From Acorus gramineus (lineage: Eukaryota > Streptophyta > Magnoliopsida > Acorales > Acoraceae), in contig JAUJYN010000020.1 in assembly GCA_030737835.1 (NCBI GenBank), positions 2,604,001 to 2,668,000 on the forward strand: a stretch of DNA of 64,000 nt. The letters run 5' to 3'. The translations under genes were made by a program, and so were the position numbers. A model generated the notes under the pieces. The model was not told the origin of the DNA and did not search any database. It was given only the letters and a program-made list of their open reading frames with translations. The stretch's first letter is position 1, and the number at the start of each line of letters is the position of its first letter. Of the stretch, positions 57,301 to 64,000 are shown piece after piece.

Positions 57301-57870
57301 ATGACCCGAATTCCTCACCCTGCAAGAGGAAACCATACATGGCTCCAAAATACCCTATTCTTCATAACTTGCATTGTCAACGACAAGGTGTGTAGAAGGA
57401 TCGTAAACTCTAGAAGCTGTGAGAACATAGTGTCCCAAGTTGTCGTGACCATGTTGAAGCTATGCACTGAACCACACCCCCTCCCATATTCCCTAGCATG
57501 GTTCAAGAAAGGAGCTAAGGTATGCGTGACCAAATGGTGTCACATCCCTTTCTCCATCAGTGCTTATAAGGATGAATACTTTTGTGGTATTGCCCCCATG
57601 AATGTGAGCAACATACCACTCATGTGTCCATGACAGTATGATTGCAATGTATGTATGAAGGGCGCGATAACACACTCTTTTGTGTTCAAAGGCCATCATT
57701 TTACTCGTCATCTCTCTCAAGAATTTCACAATGGTACCCAAGGAGTCAACTACTCCTCAACCACTCTCACAAACCATAGACATCATGACTCCCCTCTTGG
57801 AAGAACCTATTCCAAGTTTGAGGATAATCACTTCCAAAATAGGGAAAGATGATACATTTGGAAGAAAACA
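57301..57870 (+). pseudogene. Decayed Ty3/gypsy protease region
   Basis: Within one frame I recognise the retrotransposon aspartic protease and the start of the linker to reverse transcriptase: TCIVNDKVC, then SCENIVSQ, TEPHPLPYSLAWFKKG and GIAPMNVSNIPLMCP. The active-site motif, normally Asp-Ser/Gly-Gly before SCEN, reads Asn-Ser-Arg, so the catalytic aspartate is gone. The LLGRPWQYD landmark reads LMCP-stop-QYD, where a Trp codon TGG has become TGA. The frame continues as a remnant of the NTYSFVFKG stretch (SFVFKGHH). The element ends were not identified. Confidence 0.7.
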
Positions 57871-58205
57871 ATGAAGACCTCACAATACATTCTAATAGTC
57901 GACACCCAGTTCGTAAAGGATCCAACCAAAGACTACACAATTAGAATGCATTTTAATTGTTTGCCGAAGCTAGGATGACAGAGAATGCATTCCAAGTTTC
58001 TAACAATTGGGCACATGAACATATCAAATAAATTTTGAATTTCAAGATATAAATTCCACACAGATTTTCCAAGATATTTGCACAAGAGAAATGAGAAGAC
58101 TGTAGATGACGTGGCAGTGACGGGAAAGAAGACAATTGACATTTTTCTCTCAGGAGAAGACCATTGAATCCACAAGGGAGAAAAAGATCACCTCTTTTTT
58201 TGGGA

Positions 58206-58537
58206 TAAATCCTTGAGTCCACAAAGAATCTTTGAATCTACAAGGAAAAAAATAAAATAAAACAAATTTTATTAATTCCTTAAGTCCACAAGGAGTCCTT
58301 GAATCCACAAGGAAAAAAAAATAAAACAAATTTTATCAATTCTGAATTGTGTTTTACAATGAAGGTGGCACCTCTATTTATAGGCCACAATTAGATAACA
58401 AAATCTTATCTTAAAAATTCTAAAACAAATTCTAAAAATTCAAAAGATCCTAACAAACTTATTCAAATTTAAATATTTAAAATTTAAAATATAATCCTAA
58501 CTGAGCAAGGGTGATTATTGGCATAATCTATCCTACA
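58206..58537 (-). mobile_element. Probable 3' LTR of the decayed gypsy remnant
   Basis: The minus strand shows a pol-end motif (GGACGAGTTCTTTTCATGC) and purine-rich GGGAAAAA at about 58545-58575, then an LTR-like start TGTAGGATAG at 58537. A TATA box (TATAAATAG) follows at 58374-58382, and further down a ~70-bp tandem repeat with CCTTGTGGATTCAAGG at about 58206-58345. The far end of the LTR was not located; it may reach about 57950. Confidence 0.45.
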
Positions 58538-58664
58538 TTAGTTTTTCCCTGCATGAAAAGAACTCGTCCTTGAGTTCAAAATAAAAGGAACTTGAGCCAT
58601 CCAAAGGTTGATATTTGATGTAATCAAATATGCCAATTGGAGATATTTCATTGCATGGAAAAAT

Positions 58665-59770
58665 CTAGACCAAGTCTACTTCGTTGAAAATTTTATTTTT
58701 GCACTTCTTATGTGATGTCCTTTTATATTTCACCTCTGGCAATAGTAGAGAAATTACCTTAATTTCATATTTCTTCTCGATCCAATCAACCTCGTAGAGA
58801 GTTGAGTGTATTCCTATCTGTAGCCCGAGCTTCCTCATCATTATGCTAGAAACAATGGTTTCATTATTGTCGTTGTCCAAGAGAAAATTGCAGTCACTTC
58901 GTTGATGATGTATTCCGCGTTGAACACATTGTCACTCTGCAAGCATTCCTTCTTCTGTGGGATCACCACCAAAGAATGTGAAATAATATCTGCTTCATCT
59001 TCTTGAGTCACCTCTTCGGGATCAAAGGTTGATGGAACATCATTTCCAAGTCCCTCATTTCTATCATCATCAGCTTTGGGTTCAACCACATTCATGGAAA
59101 ATTGGGTGAAATGGTGAGATGGATGATCACAAGTATGGCTCTCCTCTGCCATTGGTCGATCATAAGAGTTAGCCCTTGATTCATCTCGACATTCAATAGG
59201 AATCACTCCCGTCACTTTGGTTGTTTTATTAATCATATTTATATCCAAAGAAACAGGTGCCGGGTTGGACATGGATTGCTTTTGAGAGGAGTCGAAAGAG
59301 CTTTTGGACATTGCATGTATCGTTGACTTCTGCAGTAGCACCAAAGGCTTCTGTCGAGGTTAGTCAAAAAAGAAGAAGTGAGTAAAGGAAGCTGTGGAGT
59401 ATAAGAAAGGTCGACAGGTCGTTGAGCTTACAAAGTATATAAACTAAGTCAGAGACAGACTTTCTATTCTAATGGGAAATAAGATAATGGATGTTGTATC
59501 AAAGAAAGATAAAAAACGTAAAGTGACTAAGATCCTTGTGGTTGTTCGAAGTCCAACCGCGATCACGCAGGTGCTATTCTCTATCACATATGAAAGATTT
59601 GTAGTTAATCTGACCAAGTAGAAACTCTTCCTTTTAGCTTATATTCCACCAGTTTCACTTTTCTTTCTTCCGGAATATTCATGTAGTTGAAGAATCGCTC
59701 GACATCAACCAACCAATCGAGGGTATCTTTAGGACGAAGAAGACCATTGAATCATGGATCTCACAAGCAC
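58665..59770 (-). pseudogene. Decayed Ty3/gypsy gag-protease remnant
   Basis: On the minus strand, 59765-59600 encodes a recognisable gag segment: FNGLLRPKDTLDWLVDVERF, then FNYMNIPEERKVKLVEYKLK and TWSD, interrupted by a stop on each side. After non-conserved linker sequence with acidic stretches (59344-58900), 58880-58665 gives DNDNNETIVSS, MRKLGLQIG and WIEKKYEIKV. This matches the protease region after its active site (D-G-G-S-x-E-N-V-V-S in relatives). The two frames near 58841-58880 overlap, indicating a frameshift. Gag, protease and the LTR-like end at 58537 lie in the correct order for one minus-strand element that has lost RT and integrase. Confidence 0.7.
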
Positions 59771-61303
59771 GAGTCTTTCTTGCACCTTGATAATTCTCAA
59801 TCACATTTTCTTCATCGTAGGCTGACTGTCTATGCGGTGGGATGATGATGTAATCATGAACAGGACTAACATGAGCACCGCTGTTGTTGTATTACTAATT
59901 TTGATTTTGATGTGATCCCTTTGTTGGCTTGGAAAGAGTTGCTTTGATCTCATGTAGCATATGTTTGGTTTCTCGTTGAAATTCGACAAAATTTGCTCTT
60001 GTAAAAGTCACTCTCTTATGATCATCGTAACTGAGCAAGGGTTTTTTCAGCTAGGTGATTAGGTACGATTGATTGAATTTTATTTCAACTGTTGGGAAGG
60101 GTTAGACCAAAATCTAACCAACGCCTAGTCAAGCATGCTTACCATCATTAATGAGAGGATTTCAAGGTTTCTAACCTCACTAGGGGCCTATAGGTACCTG
60201 TTCCCCCTTGCATTTGAATTAAGGCATCAATTAAGAGTTCAAGTTCTTTATATATAGTACTTGATTAAGCTCTTCCAGCTTTCAACACCAATAGTTTTTT
60301 TTTCTTTTCTTTTGTTTTTTTTTTTTTTTTTTTTTTTAAGAAAAGAAGATTGGAGCATTCATGTTAAAAAAAAAAATGATTCCCCTAACAAAAAAAAAAG
60401 AGGCTGGGGATCTCCAACAAAAAAGTGAACAAAAGAAAGGAAAAACATAACAAGACTACAAAAGGAAATGGCCCCAACAAGCTTACATTAAATTAAAAAC
60501 AAACTCTAAGGCCCAAAAGAAAAGGAATTACTGCCCTTTCCAATTGATGCCTATGATTGTAGAAAAATCTTTGCCAAGAAAACCCATTACCGAAGCCCAG
60601 AGTATGATTGCCCAATGTTCTCATCATTTATTTATTTCCTTTGAAAGATCTTATTGTACACCAGCCATATACCCTGACTATGTAAACTAAATTGGAAAGA
60701 GGGAACACAATGGTATAAATATGTTGTTCTTCTATATTTTTAGTAGGAGGTGCTGCAACACCCTCCCTCTATATGAATTTTCTTTAATTTTATCATTGTT
60801 AAGGGATCCATCATCTCCTCTCTTTTTTGAGGGGCACCATTTACTTATAAGTTATAACAAAGATCCTACCTTGCCTCACAAAAAAAGGATTTAGTTTTTA
60901 CTGAAATGTGATTGAGTTGACAGTTGACACATTTAGAAAATGTTTTAAAAATGTCAAAAAGTGGTATTTTTCATTGAAAATGGGCAAACCATCATGTCTG
61001 ATTCCACACCACCGCTCCCCAAAAAAAAAAAGGGATTAGTAATTGAAGTATACAAAAACAAATATGCATAGCAATTCCAAAGATGTACCGATTTCTGATT
61101 GAACAATAAAAATTGATTGACAAAAAGCACACCAATGAGTAAAGAAGCACCAATAAATTGACTCAATGGATCCAGAAATCGAGTACAAGGAACAAAAAAA
61201 AAACCTACCTTGAATGAGTTGTACAAGCAGTAATGAAGAACCATCGACTGTGGAATTCCATTGGAGAGCAAATGTTTTGAACACCCATGATTCATCATGC
61301 CCA
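59771..61303. other. Intergenic, 3' flank of the PPR gene
   Basis: AT-rich. A long poly-T tract lies at about 60294-60338. I see no gene or clear element. The part next to 61304 probably includes the 3' UTR of the PPR gene. Confidence 0.5.
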
Positions 61304-62896
61304 TCAAGATTCACATAAAAGAGGTGCATCTTGAGGAACATCATGCCCAAGCTTCCACAACGTTCCAATCACCATCTCCACATGCCGCCTCATCCCAGCC
61401 TTCATATACACCTTGTACATGATGACATACGTCCGTTTGACACGCCAGAGATTCAACCTATCCATCTGCATAAGCACCCCATGCATATCCTCAAACCGGT
61501 CTTGCGCAGCATACATCACCATCTGGCAGTGGTAGAGCGACCGGCACATCCTCCACCTGGCCGCCTCCGCCCGTCTCGTGAACGCAGCGAGCCGGTCCAC
61601 CGCGTCATTATGGTAGTACCCTGAAACGATAGCCCGCATAACACCCATCGCCACGACCACTGTATCATGATCCAACGCCTCTTGTATCAACTCCTCCATC
61701 CCCTCCATCAAGCCCTCCTGTGCATAAACCCGTATCAGCAGAACATTCAGCCAGGGCCTATAATCCTCTTTGGGTATCAGCGCCATCAACGCCTCAATCT
61801 TCCTAATCTTCTCAGGGTCCACACTCTTGCAGTAACTGCATATCATTGTCCGTATCAAATGAATATCATTCGCATCGACGTGTTTCTTCACAAGCCCATA
61901 AGTCATCTCCATCCTTTCAATATTCCCAGAGTGGGCGTATCCACGGAGCATCAGGAGGTGTGTCTGAAGGTCAGGCCTGATGCCCGCCTCACCCATGGCA
62001 TTAAAGGTCCTCTCCATCTCCTCCCACATCCACGCAGTGATGTAGCCCCTGATGAGGACATTGTACGTAATGCGGCTCAGTGAGAGGCCCGCGTCCCTGA
62101 TGGACTGAACCACGGCCTCCATGTGGTCCACAAGCATCAGACGGCTGAAGACGGAGATGAGGATGTTGTAGGATGCGATCGTGGGGCCTCCGCAGTCTTC
62201 ATCCACCCTCAGATCCTCAAACACCGACAACGCCTTCTTGGACTCGCCATTGTACATGTACGCGCCCATCAGAGCATTGTACATGGAAGACGACTTCACC
62301 TCGTTCGCGCACCCCGAAAGAAAGATCTCAGCCGCACGATTGAGGTCGCCCGCATGCCCGGCGAGGCTGATTGCTTTCGCATGCTCCTCCTCGGACGCCT
62401 CCCCCAATCGTTCCCTCCTCCAATTAAAAACCTTTAAAGGAAAATTTTGTGAAATACACAGATGGGGATTGCAAAAGTGAAACCCTAATGTGTGTACCTC
62501 GAGAGCGAGGAGAGGCCTGGATCTCAGGTGGAACATCAGTTCGAGGGACGCCGATCCGTCGGGGAACTCGCGGAGCAGCGAAGCGACGGATCTCGATTCG
62601 AGGATGGTGGAGACGTCGGAGATGTCGGGCTCCGATGAGAGCGAAAGGATTTCGTGGGCGATTCTGGAGATCCTGGCTTTGACGGAAGGCCATGGACGGT
62701 GGCGGCCGGCGGGGGAGCGTCGGCCGGGGAAATCGGGGAGGGATTCGGAGGGCGGAGGGCGGCGGACGGGGGCGAAGAAGGCGGAGAGAGGAGGGTAAGA
62801 TGAAGGAGGGGAGGATTTGGAAGAGAAAGGTCTCTTGAAGAGGCGGATGTGGAGCTTCAGTGATAGGTAACAGAGCCCCTGCGAAGGGGGCTTCAT
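61304..62896 (-). CDS. P-class pentatricopeptide repeat protein, At2g30780-like
   Basis: Unspliced, the frame encodes 530 residues from ATG 62896 to the stop at 61304. Residues 1-70 are Ser/Pro/Arg-rich with few acids, as in organelle transit peptides. PPR motifs follow from about residue 204: SMYNALMGAYMYNG, then SYNILISVFSRLMLVDHMEA, TYNVLIRGYITAWMWEEMER, HLLMLRGYAHSGNIERME and, near the C-terminus, YHCQMVMYAAQDRFEDM and TYVIMYKVYMKAG. I recall the same order, with VFNWRR and PWLNVLLIRVYAQE, in the Arabidopsis At2g30780 family. Such proteins bind organellar RNA; its target is unknown. No PLS, E or DYW domain is seen, so it is probably not an editing factor. Residues 134-155 (62432-62497) look like a retained intron; removing it gives 508 residues. 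The gene is intact and alone, 4 kb from the nearest decayed transposon. Confidence 0.88.
   Translation of the reverse strand: MKPPSQGLCYLSLKLHIRLFKRPFSSKSSPPSSYPPLSAFFAPVRRPPPSESLPDFPGRRSPAGRHRPWPSVKARISRIAHEILSLSSEPDISDVSTILESRSVASLLREFPDGSASLELMFHLRSRPLLALEVHTLGFHFCNPHLCISQNFPLKVFNWRRERLGEASEEEHAKAISLAGHAGDLNRAAEIFLSGCANEVKSSSMYNALMGAYMYNGESKKALSVFEDLRVDEDCGGPTIASYNILISVFSRLMLVDHMEAVVQSIRDAGLSLSRITYNVLIRGYITAWMWEEMERTFNAMGEAGIRPDLQTHLLMLRGYAHSGNIERMEMTYGLVKKHVDANDIHLIRTMICSYCKSVDPEKIRKIEALMALIPKEDYRPWLNVLLIRVYAQEGLMEGMEELIQEALDHDTVVVAMGVMRAIVSGYYHNDAVDRLAAFTRRAEAARWRMCRSLYHCQMVMYAAQDRFEDMHGVLMQMDRLNLWRVKRTYVIMYKVYMKAGMRRHVEMVIGTLWKLGHDVPQDAPLLCES
62432..62497 (-). other. Probable 66-bp in-frame intron of the PPR gene
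   Basis: Donor GAG/GTACAC and acceptor TTTCCTTTAAAG/GT. It is AT-rich between GC-rich exons, its length divides by three and it has no stop. Splicing joins LLALE to VFNWRRE, restoring the continuous (A)LEVFNWRR expected in this family. Confidence 0.65.
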
Positions 62897-63365
62897 CTCT
62901 CTCGCTCTCTGTATTTATGGATCAGTGAAGATCGATTTGAACTTTGGTTTTTTCAGAGCGGTAGCCATTTTTGGGTTTCTCAGTGGCTTTGGAGAGGTGG
63001 AAGAGTAGGGTTTAAGGCTGTAAACGGATCTAGATGTGTTTGGCTTGGATCCGGAATAGATATTGGTATCGTGTGAACTCACATATTATTAACCAATAAT
63101 GATGATTCTAACGTCTAATACGTCATTCAAACCATTTTCGATTCGAGACTCCTCACACGGAACATGCAAATTAAATTACCTTTTTTTTATTTGAATTGTT
63201 AATCATCCATGATATTTTTTTATTGAACATTATTTTTTAAAAAAAACACATAAAAATAAATTGAAAATTTTTTTTTTTAAAAGGTTTTTCGATCAGTAAT
63301 TTATTTTTTGGAAGGATTTTTTTAGATCTGATTTGATTGGAAATCACAATTGATCAATTTGAATA
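62897..63365. promoter_or_regulatory. Upstream flank of the PPR gene
   Basis: On the minus strand a TATA-like CCATAAATAC lies about 25-30 bp before the ATG, close enough that it may be part of the 5' leader instead of a TATA box. The rest is AT-rich with A/T runs at 63180-63275. Confidence 0.35.
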
Positions 63366-64000
63366 TCGATTTCGATCTCAATTGATTCAAGTGTGATTTT
63401 GTTTATTTGTTTGTTTCTGTATTTTGTTATAAATTTTTGAATTTGATGTTTGACGTTAAATCCGGTAGCATATGACGTTTGTTTTATAAATTTTTATTTG
63501 AATCTAGTTTTTTATTTTAAATTTATTTTTTGGAAGGCCGTTATAGCTTTTGATGTTATTTAGGACTTGTATGCATTATTTTTTCAAATTTCAGTTACAT
63601 TTTTAAAATAATCTGAACCTTTATGCATTATTTTGTCATAAGTCAGTTACATTCATAAATGTAACTGACTTTTACTACATAAGCCAGTACTTTTTTGTAA
63701 TGAAACTGATATTTATAAATCTTATATAGGTAAAGTCAGTTACATTCATAAATGTAACTAGCATTTTCTGTTCAATGGATCGATTTGACTATTGTTTTCA
63801 ATGTCTATCGATTTAAGTGTAACCTTTGTTATCGTTCATTTTTGCATTTGTTACCAGTTTTTCTTAAATTTGATGTTTGATACTAATCTAGCTGCCTTTG
63901 ATCTAGCTTTTGTTTACAATTTTTTTTTTAAATCTGTGTTTGATGTTAAATTTGCTTTTTTAAGGATTTTGTAAAGTTTTGATGTTGTATTGGCATGTGA
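63366..64000. repeat. Degenerate direct repeat (about 63366-63600 and 63787-64000)
   Basis: Two AT-rich blocks share the order CGATTTC/CTATCGATTT, AAGTGT, AAATTTGATGTTTGA, TTTTGATGTT and ATTGCATG-like ends, about 420 bp apart. They are diverged and non-coding. Confidence 0.45.
63640..63759. repeat. Two related hairpins
   Basis: A 14-bp perfect stem (63640-63653 and 63658-63671; arm AAGTCAGTTACATT) with loop CATA. A second copy of the same sequence at 63738-63759 has a 9-bp stem. Between them the sequence is AT-rich. Confidence 0.8.

Noticed and set aside
58493..60046. A 15-bp match (ACCCTTGCTCAGTTA on the minus strand) near 58500 and 60035, read as two LTRs of one element
   Set aside because: Similarity does not extend beyond about 15-18 bp, so it cannot support a 5' LTR.
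61036..61368. 110-codon minus-strand frame overlapping the end of the PPR gene
   Set aside because: It is in another frame of the PPR 3' end and UTR, hydrophobic by composition only, with no homology recognised.

Overview
The window is plant nuclear DNA, from an angiosperm. Three things show this: Ty3/gypsy-type LTR retrotransposons whose primer-binding site matches the initiator Met-tRNA, LINE, Mutator-like and hAT-like insertions with proper target-site duplications, and one intact P-class pentatricopeptide repeat (PPR) gene homologous to the Arabidopsis At2g30780 type. The GC-rich 5' part of the PPR gene would suit a monocot, but that is only an inference. No bacterial, phage or CRISPR features are present.

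Positions 1-44644 are a dense nest of two related LTR families. Family A LTRs are about 3.5-3.9 kb, start TGTTATGCC or TGTTGTGCC and end GGGGCGTGACA. Family B LTRs are 2.6-3.0 kb, start TGTTATATATGTGTCAC and have the same end. From 1 to 31129 the layout is an alternating array on the minus strand: internal domain, LTR, internal remnant, LTR, internal domain, LTR, internal remnant, LTR, internal domain. The internal domain is about 2.75 kb and keeps a Met-tRNA PBS, a polypurine tract and decayed integrase sequence, with no intact gag-pol. It is therefore a non-autonomous, LARD-like derivative of a chromovirus-like Ty3/gypsy element. From 31130 to 49494 the LTRs lie mostly on the plus strand. 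Several are solo LTRs inserted in one another, with 5-bp duplications ATACC, ATCCT, ACCAG, GTGAC and AGAAC.

The most unusual feature is inside the LTRs. In both families, most copies carry consensus donor and acceptor splice signals at the same three positions, so the LTR looks like a four-exon, three-intron leader. Intron 2 has two unrelated forms: a GC-rich alternating purine-pyrimidine block, or an AT-rich block. The copy at 31130 lacks introns 1 and 2 exactly at the predicted junctions, as expected if it came from spliced RNA.

Positions 44645-52243 hold part of a different LTR element (families C and D, minus strand) whose LTRs carry arrays of short hairpins. One family A solo LTR is inserted in it. 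Positions 52244-61300 are AT-rich with scattered insertions: a 5'-truncated LINE, a fold-back Mutator-like element, a MITE, an 88-bp LINE tail, a hAT-like MITE and two decayed Ty3/gypsy gag/protease remnants in opposite orientations. The PPR gene is at 61304-62896 on the minus strand and probably contains a 66-bp in-frame intron. Its upstream flank, to 64000, is AT-rich with duplicated sequence and hairpins.
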